64,000 bases of DNA from Apium graveolens (Eukaryota; Streptophyta; Magnoliopsida; Apiales; Apiaceae). Shown one piece after another: positions 1 to 11,600 of the stretch. The position numbers and the translations under genes are program-made. The notes beneath the pieces were generated by a model that saw only the letters and a program-made list of their open reading frames with translations, had not been told where the DNA came from and searched no databases. Location of the stretch: positions 238,247,996-238,311,995 of the forward strand of contig NC_133656.1 of assembly GCF_009905375.1 (NCBI RefSeq), in the 5' to 3' direction. Each line of letters begins with the position of its first letter. The stretch's first letter is position 1.

Positions 1-859
1 ATCAACATCATCAGAGTCATCTTGACTGGAATTGTCTTCAACCTCAGCTACTTGCTCCTTTCCCTTGCTTGATTCTGATTTGCTTGTGCCAATTTTAAGA
101 CTTGACATTGTCTTTTCTTCACTCCTGGCTTCAATCTTCTCATTGTCAGCTACAAGTGCAACTGATCCACCTTTTCTTTTTCCCTTTTCCAACAGCTCAT
201 CTTACTCCATCTCAAGTTCATAGGTCTTCAAAATTCCATATAATCTTTCAAGTGTGAAGTCCTTATAATCTTGAGAATTTCTTAGAAAAACAGTCATAGG
301 CTTCCATTCCTTTGGTAGAGACCTCAGAAATTTTAAATTGGAGTCCTTGACTTGGTACACTCTGCCATACAGCTTCAATCCATTCAACAGTTTCTGAAAT
401 CTGTTGAAGGTATCATTCAATGATTCTCCTTCTTCAAAATGAAAATATTCATACTGTTGAATGAGAAGCTGCATTTTATTTTCTCTAACTTGCTCAGTAC
501 TTTCACAGATAAGTTGCACAGTATCCCAAGTTTCCTTAGCAGTTTGGCTGTTAATGACATTGTCAAACATATCTTGATCTAGGCCATTAAACAGAATATT
601 CATGGCTTTCTTGTCCTTTGTGAACCTCTTTAATATCTTCAACAGTCCATTCTGCTTTTGGCTTGGGAATAGACTGTCAAATAGCAACTGTTGCAGTAGC
701 AGCTGTGTCCACCTTGTGAGGGATGTGAGGACCATTTTCAATGCAGTTGATGTAGCTTTCATCTTGAGAGAGAAGGTGTAAATGCATCTTCACTTTCCAG
801 TGATGATGGTTATCTCTTTCCAGGATTGGAATCTTTACACCAATATCCTTCTTACTCAT
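1..859 (-). pseudogene. Copia gag N-terminal part (element A), broken
   Basis: This is the start of the Gag of a minus-strand Ty1/Copia element that runs off the left edge. The reading begins near 859 with MSKKDIGVKIPILERDNHHHW, a typical Copia Gag N-terminus, and continues into a UBN2-type Gag region rich in conserved motifs such as AKETWDTVQ and LLNGLKLYGRVYQVKDSN. There is a frameshift around 680-760, where the reading changes frame. An in-frame TAA at 202-204 lies in ELEMEQ-like context and is probably CAA to TAA. A Lys/Glu/Ser-rich stretch follows to the window edge. Gag would form the cytoplasmic virus-like particle. The decay means this copy cannot make full Gag. Protease, integrase and RT would lie outside the window. 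Confidence 0.85.
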
Positions 860-905
860 GATGTTAGCAGAATAGATCTTTAAACTCTTTGTATATTAAG
901 AGCTC

Positions 906-917
906 GCTCTAATACCA
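906..917 (-). other. Primer-binding site, element A
   Basis: On the minus strand this reads TGGTATTAGAGC, one mismatch from the 3' end complement of plant initiator tRNA-Met (TGGTATCAGAGC). It lies 2 bp from the LTR edge and sets the element orientation as minus. Confidence 0.9.
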
Positions 918-1113
918 ATTGTTATTCCCAGTGGACTAACAATGAGATTTACAGAAGGGTGGTTGAATGTAAATCTCAAAATTTTTTCAAGTTTTGGGCA
1001 GTTTCTAAGACTAAGTGTTTTGATGAACAAATGTGTGTGAATTGCTTTAAGCTAATACAGACAGATATATATTCAAGCACAAATGTAAAGAACACAAAGA
1101 ACTTAAAAACTTT

Positions 1114-1139
1114 TCTGGTGGATTTGTTGTTCCACCAGA
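1114..1139 (-). other. Conserved hairpin in the transcribed part of LTR A
   Basis: TCTGGTGGA and TCCACCAGA form a perfect 9-bp stem with an 8-base loop. The same stem with a different loop occurs at 46127-46154 in the related LTR of element X. It would fall in the 5' leader or the 3' end of the element's RNA. Confidence 0.6.
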
Positions 1140-1275
1140 GATGTGTTATTATAGAAAATCTGTGAATCAAAGAATTGATCACAGCTGCGTCCTAGTACAA
1201 ACTAGATGATTTTCTCTCTGGATTTTTCTAAACAGCTCTGAAAAATTCACCACCTAATTACTAGCTGCTACTTGG

Positions 1276-1283
1276 TTTATATA
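1276..1283 (-). promoter_or_regulatory. LTR TATA box, element A
   Basis: TATATAAA on the minus strand lies in the context TTGGTTATATATAAACCAAG. The same context, with one or two changes, occurs at 46315-46322 in the LTR of element X. This conservation supports it as the element's core promoter. Confidence 0.6.
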
Positions 1284-1535
1284 TAACCAAGTTTACAAGT
1301 GAAGACAAAATTGTAAAATACAATTAAAAGATTCTTCACATGTTTCTTCTTCATTTCTCTATCCAATGCAATTTAGGTTTAGCTGTGAATCTTTGAATAC
1401 TTCCTTGTTTGCACCAGAATGGAAATGCTGCTTTTTCTTGATTCCTCCAAGAGGCTACCACATTCCAGTTTGTCTCTGTCAACCCATGTGCCTCTGTCAG
1501 CTTATGAATTATCACTATCAACTGCTATTGAACTT

Positions 1536-1732
1536 AGCATCCGTTGAAGCTTTCATCCGTTGATGGCTTTATCCGTTGAAGCTTTATCCGTTGAAGCTTT
1601 ATCCGTTGATGCATTAGCAGTTGAAGCTTTATCCGTTGATGCACTCATCCGTTGATGGATGTTATCCGTTGAAGCTTTAGAGACATCCGTTGAAGCTTTG
1701 TTTCTCATCCGTTGAAGGCCTTTAATATCAGT
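1536..1732. repeat. Array of short ATCCGTTGA units in the LTR U3
   Basis: About ten copies of ATCCGTTGA(A/T)G occur within 200 bp, often separated by only a few bases (CTTT, GC). Two more lie near 1915 (inverted) and 1938. On the coding strand the unit reads TCAACGGAT, which contains CAACGG, a match to the plant MYB consensus YAACKG. The core AACGG is shared with cell-cycle MSA elements. The array lies 250-450 bp upstream of the LTR TATA box, where an enhancer is expected. The binding role is inference. Confidence 0.8.
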
Positions 1733-2021
1733 TGATACTACTTCACTTATACAAAATTACAAGGCATGAAATATTTACAATTAGCCCTCCTATTTGCATA
1801 TCCACTAGTAGTCAACATGACTCATAATTTTCCACAACAACTAAGAATTATAACTTAAATACAGAGAATGAAGTGTGCTACAATACTAAACTTATTTCTA
1901 AGTAAAGCTACTCCTTCAACGGATAGCCAGAATGATCTTATCCGTTGAGGCTACAAACACAAGATTTCTACTTAAGTATTTTGTCGAACTTATTATCAAA
2001 CTAATACACATATTCCTAACA

Positions 2022-2299
2022 GGTTTTTCTACAAAACCATTGTTGTTAAGTTAGGTAGACAACAGTTGAATAAAGAAACAGTTGTTTTAAGAAAGTTCCA
2101 ATAATGGTTAATATAGAATACCTGTTGTGCGTTCTTGACTATAACGAGTACTAAAAAAGGTTATGTAATCTCTCTTATTACAAGGGTTTAAACAACCGTT
2201 GTGTGATATTCTATCACACGAGTGTTGGATAGACAACGGAAACTCTACCTGTCACACAACGGCAAAAAACAGTTGTATGATTGAAAATATGTTGTAGTG
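2022..2299. mobile_element. CACTA transposon terminal fragment
   Basis: The sequence ends in GTTGTAGTG, the inverse of the CACTACAA terminus of CACTA (En/Spm) elements. It carries several subterminal copies of ACAACGG / CCGTTGT and CAGTTGT in both directions, as CACTA subterminal regions do. The other end is missing because the LTR of element A directly abuts it, so A probably inserted into this element. Confidence 0.55.
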
Positions 2300-3880
2300 T
2301 TAATATGTTAATGCTTAAAAAGTAAAACAAATACAAGTGATTATGTGTGCCTGATGTATATCATTCACTATAAATATAAAATAAATATTAATTTATTTTT
2401 AATTATTTAATATATTTATGTGTTACAAATGTGATTGACGAGTCAAACTACATAGGTAATTGAGGTCAGTATTGTAAGTTTAATCAGTGAATAACATATG
2501 ATACTCTCCCTCCCGATAACTTTCTATTTTGAGGATGTTCAAACAGATTGTTAACTTTTCCCAAAATAATATATTATTTTTATAATGGCTCCAAAATTTA
2601 CCCCCGATTTCTTAATATTTCTTCACCATAATTTATTTTTTCAATTTCTGTGTCTAACAACGATGTTAACAACCTATGTGACGGTGGGGTATATGTTATA
2701 TGTCATAGAATGATTAATAGTGAAGTATAAATCGTTCATATATGTATAAATAGTTTATTCTATTTTTTATTTTATTGAATATAATATAATATTTCGTCAT
2801 TTCATGATGATAAATGACAAATAAGAATATACGAGTATGTATATGTGTGTGTGCCTCTGTATTAATTTATATATACATATATGCCTTTCTTCAAGATATA
2901 ACTTTCTTATATAAAAACTGTAGAGAACCCTTGATTCTATTATAAAATTTCATCAAATTTGTTGTTAATGTAGAATAACAATTATATTTAAATATAATAA
3001 AACTTTTAAGAATTGAAATTTGAAAAAAAATATTTTAAATTTGATTCTACTGTCAAATAATTTTGTATAAATGTGAGTTTACTGTGATTCTACTACATAA
3101 CCACTTTGAACTATTTCATTAAATTTCAATAATTTTTTAAATAAAAAATTGTGCAACTTCGTTTTTAATTTGGTAACTAAAATATGTAACTATATATAAT
3201 GAAAAATAAAATAAACCATCTATTAATATTTTTTTAATAATGTTTATCTACGGACCTCTATCTAAGGGAGACCACCATGGATTGCCAATATATATATATA
3301 TATATATATATATTGTATATATATGCACATATTAATTATACAACAATTGACATTTTTTAATAAATGAATAATGGCAAGGTGAATTAAATATTATATAGAT
3401 ATTAATGTAGGGGTATAATTGTCAGATAAATTAATTTGCTCAACAAACTCCCCAACCGATGTTAACAACTTATGGGACACTGAGAGTATATGATATATAT
3501 TACATAATTATTAATAGTGAAATATAAATAGTACATATGTGTATAAATAGTTTATTTTATTTTTTATTTCATATAATTTAATATAATATTAGGCCATTTC
3601 ATTGTGTTGGAGTACGATGTTAAATTGATGACAAATAAGAGTATATGAGTATGTATGTATGTGTGTGTGTATGTTTGTATGCAAGATAGAAACGTTAGCT
3701 GGAGAAGTGATCAAAAACACTTGGCATGCCATTCGCCTTCAAAAATTCTACCAGTAAGAAACTTCCTTGCACTTTCTTATTCTACTTTCTTATTATATTC
3801 ATTCTTAAAATCACAAGTGTAATAGACGAATGATCAATAACCTTCATACTACTATTTACTCAGGAATTATCAGAAGACGT
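2300..3880. repeat. AT-rich intergenic DNA with a 230-bp direct repeat
   Basis: No gene is seen. Two diverged copies of one segment occur at about 2655-2850 and 3455-3670. Both share GATGTTAACAAC, TATAAATAGTTTATT and a GTATGTATRTGTGTGTGT tail, with a period near 800 bp. A (TA)n microsatellite lies at about 3288-3313. Confidence 0.6.
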
Positions 3881-3895
3881 TGAGCGGGAAAATGT

Positions 3896-4235
3896 GTGTT
3901 ATCTAGGGGTAATCTCGAAGAAGATAAACCCCTCGTCCTCCCATGTTTAAGTGTTTATATTAAGAGGCGATGAATACTAACTAGGGGCAATCCTATCATA
4001 CATAATGTCCTTTGCCTTAATATTATTTCCCTTCGTCCTACAGTAAATTTACTTTGCATAAATCTTTGGTAACAGAAAGAAGCGAACAAAAATATCTAGG
4101 GGCAATCCCGAAGAAGATATTATCCTTTGCTCTCAGATTTAACTAACATTTTACAAGTTATTTATTTGAACCGGAGGAATGAATGAGGTCTTATCTAGGG
4201 GCAATCCCAAAGAAGATAAGCCCTTCGTCCCACAA
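3896..4235. repeat. Imperfect array of CTAGGGGCAATCC units
   Basis: Four units at about 3900, 3976, 4091 and 4194 share the pattern CTAGGGGCAATCCCGAAGAAGAT followed within 10-20 bp by CCCTTCGTCC or a variant. The spacing is 75-115 bp. A fifth, more diverged unit continues at 13306 on the far side of element E1, so E1 interrupts the array. The array may be the U3 part of an old LTR whose downstream part lies at 13306-13830. Confidence 0.65.
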
Positions 4236-4267
4236 AATGGAAAGAGGAGGAACACCTTTTCAGGGAT

Positions 4268-5978
4268 TATTGGGATTTATGCATACACGGAAGCGTGGAT
4301 TACAATTAAAACGCATAAAAACCCATATAATAGCATACAAATCGTGAATAAATCGAGGGATCGATTACTAACCTTTAAAATCAATCCAAGAATGATGAGC
4401 GGAGATCTCTAGCAGCTACTCTTTAAGCGTGAAGCACTCCACCGGTATCCACCAAGAGATCGAAGTAATGGAGGGAGGAAGAGGTTGAGAGAATTAGGGT
4501 TGCCTCCTTTTCTTTTCTTCTTGAAAATTAGGGTTTTTTTTTTGTTTTTTTTGGCAAATAGGGTTTATAATAGTATATTTATAGGCAAAAATTTTAGCTG
4601 AAAATTTTCCCATAAAATATTATTATTAATAACCCTTTAATTGATTATTCTCATTAACCAATTAACTAATAATTAAAACACCTTTTAATCATTAATCCTT
4701 ATTTAAAACACTTTAGAAAATAATTCTCTCACTTGATTTAATTTTCAAAAGTTAAATTCCTAATTAATAATATTAAGAACTTTTCTTAATTAATTTATAA
4801 TTAATTAAATCTCATTTAATCATTTATTAAATTTGCTAATTAATTATTTATTTCATAAATAAATAATTACCAGCCATTTTTAATTAATTCCTCCACCATT
4901 AAATCATTCTCTTTTATGGTGTGACCCTGTAGGTTCAATATTAAGCCGATAGTAGAAATAAATAATAATAAAACTATTTTATCATTATTTATATAAATTC
5001 TCTAATTCATTAAATATGATTAATTAATAAATTAATCATATTTATTCTACATCGTGAGGGATACTTCTCAGCATATCGCGACTATCCGGATAATACCAAT
5101 TCACTTCTTAGAATACCGAGAACCTATTCAGTGAATAGTTACCGTACAATCAATTCCTTCTACCCTGCAATGTCCCGATTAAATACAAGACATGAAACTC
5201 GTGTCAAGCCTATCTTATTTAATCATATGCTTTCCCATTCAATATGCTTAGTTCTAATTAATGTGAATTAGAAACTCCTTTCTAATTCCATTCACCCTGG
5301 CCAGAGATTCCTGAACTAGCATAAGTGGATCAGCATAGAACATTCTCTTCCTTCACTGGAAGGGGGTAGATCCTTTATTGATCATACACTATCTTCGTGT
5401 ACAAATTTCTACACCCAGTAGAGCCCTTATTATTGTCCCTGGAGACTAACAACTAAACCAAAGTATAGTTCGGTGTACACAAGATGACTATGATGACCTC
5501 AAGTCTAAGGATACTTGTACAACTATCACTATATGAACAACTGCTGACACGTGAGTGAACTCCATCAGTTGTTCAGCTGTGCGAGTCATGTTCAGTGAAC
5601 TTATTCTATAATAAGCACCTACATACTAGCTATAGTGTCACCACACAAATGTCTATGAGAATAGATATCCTTCATAATGAAGTAAACATAATATGTACCG
5701 ATCTTTGCGGATTACTAATTACCAGTTAGTAATCCTACGACCAGGAACTATTTAAGTTCAGAGTTATCATCTTTTAGGTCTCATTATTATGAACTCGTCA
5801 TAATCCATAAAAAGCTTTACTTTAAACCATGATATATCTTATTTAAACACTTAAATAGATAAAGCCCACAATAAAAACAAAATAAGTCTTTTATTAATAT
5901 AATTGAAATCAAAACAGATTACATAAAAGTTATTCCTAAATCATCATACATGATTGGACTTAGGACACATCTCTTTCA
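4268..5978 (-). repeat. 3' LTR of E1
   Basis: Nearly collinear with 11601-13305 over 1.7 kb. It ends GGACACATCTCTTTCA next to the polypurine tract. A TATA box (TATAAATA, minus strand) lies at about 4577-4584, and a conserved U3 block GTGACCCTGTAGGTTC at 4921-4936. Confidence 0.92.
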
Positions 5979-5992
5979 ATCTCCCACTTGTA

Positions 5993-8448
5993 CTAAAGCC
6001 AATCACTCTGGTATCTAATACCCATCTTGTCTTTATGACGATCAAAGTGACTTTGAGAAAGTGGCTTTGTTAAAGGGTCTGCTATGTTGTTATGTGTGTC
6101 AACTCTCTTGACGTTGACATCTCCTCTTTCAACAATCTCCCTAATCAGATAAAAGCGCCACAAGACATGCTTGGAATTCTTATGAGATCTTGGTTCCTTG
6201 GCTTGTGCTATTGCCGCATTGTTGTCACAATACAACACTATTTGCTCTTCTATGCTAGGAACAACTCCCAACTTAGAAATAAATTTCTTTATCCAAACAG
6301 CTTCTTTTGCAGCTTCACTTGCAGCTATATACTCTGCTTCCGCTGTCGAGTCAACCGTCATTGACTGTTTGGAACTCTTCCAACTAACTACCCCACCATT
6401 TAGGGTAAACACATACCCTGACATGGATTTACTATCATCTATGTCTGACTGAAAACTAGAGTCTGTATACCCCTCTATTTTCAACTCAGAACCACCATAA
6501 ACCAAAAAAATTTCCTTAGTCCTTCTCAAGTACTTCAAGATTCTTTTCACCGCTTTCCAGTGTTCTTCACCTGGATCGTACTGAAATCTGCTTGTCACAC
6601 TAAGTGAGTGAGCAACATCAGGCCGAGTACATAACATCGCACACATGCCTATTGCAGAAGCATAAGGAATCCTACTCATACGCTCACTCTCCTCAGATGT
6701 CTTTGGAGACATTTTCTTGGAAAGAGAAACTCCATGGCTCATGGGAATGAGTCCTCTCTTGGAGTTTTCCATGCTATATCTCTTTAGCACTTTTTTAATG
6801 TATGTACTTTGGGTCAAGCCTAGCATTCTCTTTGATCTATGTCTATAGATCTTCATTCCAAGGATGTAAGATGCCTCTCCCAAGTCATTCATCGTGAAGT
6901 TCTTAGATAACCATACTTTGACTGATTGAAGCATCGGTATATCATTCCCAATTAGAAGTATGTCATCCACATACAGTATTACGAATGTTATCGCGCTCCC
7001 ACTAACCTTCTTGTAGATGCATGGTTCATCCATATTTTTGATGAAATCAAAATCTTTGATTGTCTCATCAAAACGGGCATTCCATGTGCGAGAAGCTTGC
7101 CTCAGTCCGTATATGGATCGATTCAGCTTACAAACTAGATGTTCATTTCCTTTAGAAACAAATCCTTCTGATTGTGTCATGTACACATCCTCTTCAAGTT
7201 TCCCACTGAGGAAGGTTGTTTTCACGTCCATTTTCCAGATCTCATAGTCATAGTAAGCCACAATCGCAAACAAAATCCGAATGGATTTAAGCAAGGCTAC
7301 CGGCGAATAAGTTTTATCAAAGTCAATCCCTTGTCTTTATTTAAATCCTTTTGCCACTAGCCTAGCCTTATAGGTCTCCACCTGGCCATCTGCTCCAATC
7401 TTTCTCTTATATACCCACTTGCACCCAATAGGCTTAACACCTTTAGGCGCCTCAACCAGAGTCCACACTTGGTTGGCATACATGGAGTCCATTTCGGATT
7501 TCATGGCACTCTACCATTTCTCTGAGTCATCACAACTCATAGCCTCATCATAGGTCATAGGGTCTTCTCCATCAATAAGTGACAAGTCATTGTCATTCTC
7601 AATGACAAGGCCATAATACCTCCCAGGTTGATGAGACATCCTATCTGACCTACGTACAAGCTGTTCTATAGAAGGTTGTACTTTCTGAATAGGTACTCCC
7701 TCTTGAACCGTTGTAGGTTGTGCTTCTTGAACTTCATTAAGTTCAACCTTGCTTCCACTGTTCCCTTCAAGGATAAACTGAGTCTCCAAGAAGGTCGCGT
7801 GTCTGGAAATAAACACCCTTTGTTCGGTGTAAAAGTAATATCCTAAAGTCTCTTTTGGATATCCTACAAACCTACATTTTACGGATCTTGATTCCAGCTT
7901 TTCAGGTTTAACTTTCTTGACAAAAGCTGGACATCCCCAAATCTTAATGTGTTTAAGACTTGGCTTCCTTCTTTTCCATATCTCATATGGAGTTTTCGGA
8001 ACAGATTTAGAAGGTACCTTGTTCAGTAAATATGCTGAAGTTTCTAAGGCATAAACCCAAAGGGATACTGGAAGATCTGTATAGTTCATCATGGACCGAA
8101 CCATGTCCAACAAAGTCCGGTTCCTCCTTTCAGAAACTCCGTTCAATTGTGAAGTTGCAGGAGGTGTCCATTGTGATAGTATACCGTTTTCTTTGAGATG
8201 ATTTAGAAATTCCCTACTTAAGTATTCACCTCCTTGATCTGATCGAAGAACTTTAATACTCATTTTGGTTTGTTCTCTGCTTCATATATGTACTCTTTGA
8301 ACTTTTCAAAAGCTTCAGACTTGTATTTCATAAAATACACATATCCAAACCTGGATTTATCATCCGTAAAAGTAATGAAGTATGAAAATCCTCCCATAGA
8401 TTGTGTTGACATTGGTCCACATACATCTGTGTGTACCAAGCCTAACAC
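5993..8448 (-). pseudogene. E1 pol: integrase, reverse transcriptase, RNase H
   Basis: The minus strand encodes the Copia Pol C-terminal two thirds. Integrase is recognisable by FITFTDDKSRF (first Asp), LRSDQGGEYL (second Asp) and GVSERRNRT (Glu). RT has the catalytic LYVDDILLIGND. RNase H has YTDSSF, AEAEYIA and YCDNNAAI, and the product ends GIRYQSDWL. The integrase reading changes frame near 8260, and there are in-frame stops between 7294 and 7511, including one within the RT N-terminus after KGFK. The RT-RNase H block 5993-7294 is uninterrupted (433 residues). It would replicate the element in the particle if intact. Confidence 0.88.
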
Positions 8449-8637
8449 GTCTGCAACTCTCTCTCCATGTCAAGTAAATGGAGATTTGGTCATCTTACCC
8501 ATGAGACAAGATTCACATACCGGATATGATTCAAAATCAAATGGTTCAAGTAACCCATCCTGGTATATTGAGCGTAATCTTTTCTCACTAATATGACCTA
8601 GCCTACAGTGCCATATATAGGTCAGATTTTCATCATC

Positions 8638-9915
8638 TCATTTTCTTTTATTAGTTTGTTCAATCTGAAGTAAATCATTTCCTAAGTCGCATACATATAA
8701 ACCATTATTTAAAGTACCACATCCATAAAGAACATTATCTCTAAGAATAGAACATTCATTATTCTTAATAATAAATGAAATTCCATCCAAATCCAACATA
8801 GGAATAGAAACAATATTTCTCACAATAGAGGGAACATAATAACAATTATTCAAAATAATAGTCTTGCCCGTAGGCATATGTAAACTAAATGATCCTACAG
8901 ATATGGCGGCAACCCTTGCTCCATTGCCCATACGTAGAATCACCTCATCTTCTTCAAGAGTCCTACTTCCCTTTGGTCCCTGCAACGAATTGCAAATATG
9001 AGAACCACAAGCGGTATCTAATACCCAAGTAGAAATTTGACTTAGTGACATATTAACTTCGATCATGAACATACCTAAATCATAATGGGTAGTCTCACTA
9101 GCCTTCTTCTTTTTCAACTCTGCAAGATAAGCCTTGCAGTTTCTCTTCCAGTGACCCACCTTGTTACAGTGGAAGCAAACATCATTGCTTTTGGGGTCTA
9201 CTTTAGCCTTTGCTGGAGTAGGCTTACTCTCACCAATATTCTTATTTTTCTTGGGAAAGGTCCTCTTCCTTTTCTTGGAAGTTGAGCCTTCTCCAACAGG
9301 AAGAACAGAACTCTTCTTCGAAGGAAAATTCGACTCAGCAGTTTTCAACATGTTATGAAGTTCAGGCAAGCCGACACTTATCTTATTTATGTGAAAGTTC
9401 ACAACAAACTGCGAGAATGAATCTGGAATTGATTGCAAGACCAAGTCTTGGCTCAGCTCCCATTCCATGGCAAAACCAAGTTGTCCAAGACGTTCAATCA
9501 TTTTGATCATCTTAAGTACATGGTCATTCACAGATGGTCCCTCAGACATCCTTCAGCCGAACAGCTCCTTCGATATATCATATCGAGCTGTCCTTTCTGC
9601 CACATCATACAACTCTTGTAGATGCGCTAGGATAGTGTGAGCATCCATATGCTCATGCTGCTTCTGTAGCTCAATGTTCATGGAAGCTAGCATGATACAT
9701 TGAGCAACATTTGCATCATCTATCCACTTACGATACACAACATGTTCATCATTATGTGAATCGTCAGCAGGTTCAGCAGGCTTAGGTGAGTCAAGCACAT
9801 ATTCCAGCTTCTCAACCCTGAGAACAATTCTCAAGTTTCGAAGCCAGTCAGCAAAATTAGGACCAGTCAATTTGTGAGCATCTAGTATGCTCCGGAATGA
9901 TAGTACAGAAGACAT
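8638..9915 (-). pseudogene. E1 gag and protease
   Basis: Gag starts at the ATG at 9915 (MSSVLSFRSILDAHKLTG, a Copia Gag start followed by the UBN2-type region). An in-frame TGA near 9553, after KELFG, interrupts it. The same frame continues with MSEGPSVNDHVLKMI and an intact CCHC zinc knuckle CFHCNKVGHWKRNC. The aspartic protease motif is WVLDTACGSHIC, where the usual DTG or DSG catalytic triplet reads DTA. A pre-integrase region follows. I see only one stop and no frameshift across gag-protease, so decay here is light. Confidence 0.88.
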
Positions 9916-11587
9916 AACGTATATAGTAAATCTGTATGTGATAAACACATAAAAACACTTAGAAAATATTCAATTACATTTCAAAACACTATATGAATCG
10001 GGTCTTTATTCATAAGTGGCTCCCACTAGTTTATCTAATTTATACAACCCCCTAAATGTATAAGTAAGCATTCATAACACTAGTGAGAATAAGGATCCTA
10101 TTTTCAATTACATCACCTCGGCTATAGCACGAAACACAATGTGATGTTCTATAGGTAGACAACTCTTGTCAATTACATCTCATGTTATTCCCTATAATAT
10201 TTTAGCCTCTTGAATCATTGAGCCTCGGCTGTAGCACGACTCACTCAATATTTTAAGTCAAGTCAAACCCAACATCTTGTATAATTAAATTAGACTTTCA
10301 ATAGCCCACGGCTGTGGCACGTAACGACCATTGGAACCCAATTTATCATACACATCTCATGTGATAGAAAAGCATCTCTTAATCTCAAAACAAAGCCCTC
10401 GGCTGTAGCACGAAACGATAATGTCTCAAAATAAGAACTCTACTTTCTATTATGCTGGAAGGCTATGACCGACACAATCCCGTTATGTCATTGACCAATT
10501 TATTACTTGATATTATTTTATGAGGGATTATATTATGTTACAACCATAATCATATTATAAAGAGATTCTTCCTTTTAAATTAAATATTTCAAATCAATAA
10601 TCGATAATTGGATGATTCCCAGATCGGGGAGAGCATTGTCAAGAGGCGTCACTTAATACCCCTTTCTTACAGATCGAAATCCGCTTTTGACAGAATCATC
10701 ATTTCTCTCAAAATTGAAAATTCATATTTAATTACGTGTTTCACAAACACAAGAATCTCATGATTGTATTCATAATATTTATATTATTATCATGGAACAC
10801 TTTCACTGAGCCTAGATCGTCTAACATATGCCTTATGTCAATTAAGTTCACCTAAATCTATCATCGCATGATAACTCAAGCATATATCACATATAAAATA
10901 TAAAAGAACATATATCTAGGCATTTTATAACATTTAACGCAATTATATACAAATGTACGAATTAATCACGCATGTAATATTATCAAATAATGCATTAAAT
11001 ACACTTTAAGGGCTATAATCACTTAAAAATAATTTTTTTTAAAAATATTAATTAATCCCAGCAGGTGCGTCTCGAATAAATGAATCCAACGGTACCTTAC
11101 ACGTCTCAATCGGAGTTCGGACGCGTCCAAACGAGCCCAAACAAAAATTACCAGCAAGCTGTAGCGCGTGGCTTCCTCGCGCGTCGAACACGCTGCCACA
11201 CGCTGACAACCACTGACACTACACATCTGCTACGCTGATTTAGTTTTCTGAGATTCTTGTGCACGGAAAACCGTGCAGTAACCCACCAATCATCACATTA
11301 ATAGGTATTCAGATTATATTATTTTTTTTGTTTTAAAAACACTTTTAAATATATTAAAAAAACAAAAATAAATAATCTGCAAATTAGAAAATTTAGAAAA
11401 AAATATCCTATTGATCTACAACCATTGCAGAATCATATTCTGGGATCAAAAATATTTTTATAATTATTTATATTTAATTCTTAATTAAATCGATTATAGC
11501 CCCAAATACGAATAAATCGATAAAAAATTCATACAATATAATAAAATTCTGAAATTTTTATCACGAATCTAGATGCATACAACCTAT
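9916..11587 (-). other. E1 untranslated leader
   Basis: 1.65 kb lies between gag ATG and PBS with no convincing ORF. It holds the four-unit repeat listed separately and a GC-richer patch at 11060-11270 with CGCG-containing palindromic stretches. Such a long leader is unusual for Copia elements and may carry packaging or regulatory signals. Confidence 0.6.
10116..10417. repeat. Four GGCTGTAGCACG units in the E1 leader
   Basis: The motif CCTCGGCTGTAGCACGAAAC (with variants) occurs at about 10116, 10223, 10305 and 10396, so the period is 83-107 bp. It lies in the long untranslated leader between PBS and gag. Surrounding sequence is partly conserved between units (CAATTACATC, TTGAACC-like). Confidence 0.7.
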
Positions 11588-11599
11588 GCTCTGATACCA
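11588..11599 (-). other. Primer-binding site of E1
   Basis: TGGTATCAGAGC on the minus strand is a perfect match to the initiator tRNA-Met complement. It lies 1 bp from the 5' LTR. Confidence 0.95.
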
Positions 11600-11600
11600 T

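Larger units (their letters stand above)
920..2021 (-). repeat. 5' LTR of Copia element A
   Basis: The LTR starts TGTTATTCCC and ends CCTAACA, giving TG...CA ends, and the primer-binding site abuts its downstream edge. On the minus strand a TATA box (TATATAAA, 1276-1283) is followed by CCAAG. About 140 bp further on is a 9-bp perfect hairpin (1114-1139). The U3 part holds an array of ATCCGTTGA units (about 1538-1730, with further copies near 1915 and 1940). The layout, TATA context and hairpin match the LTR of element X at 45940-46917, so the two are related families. The matching 3' LTR is outside the window. Confidence 0.85.

Noticed and set aside
32..223. Plus-strand open frames opposite the retroelement genes (for example 32-223, 9085-9621, 50224-50862)
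   Set aside because: They are antisense shadows of Copia gag-pol coding sequence with no motif of their own.
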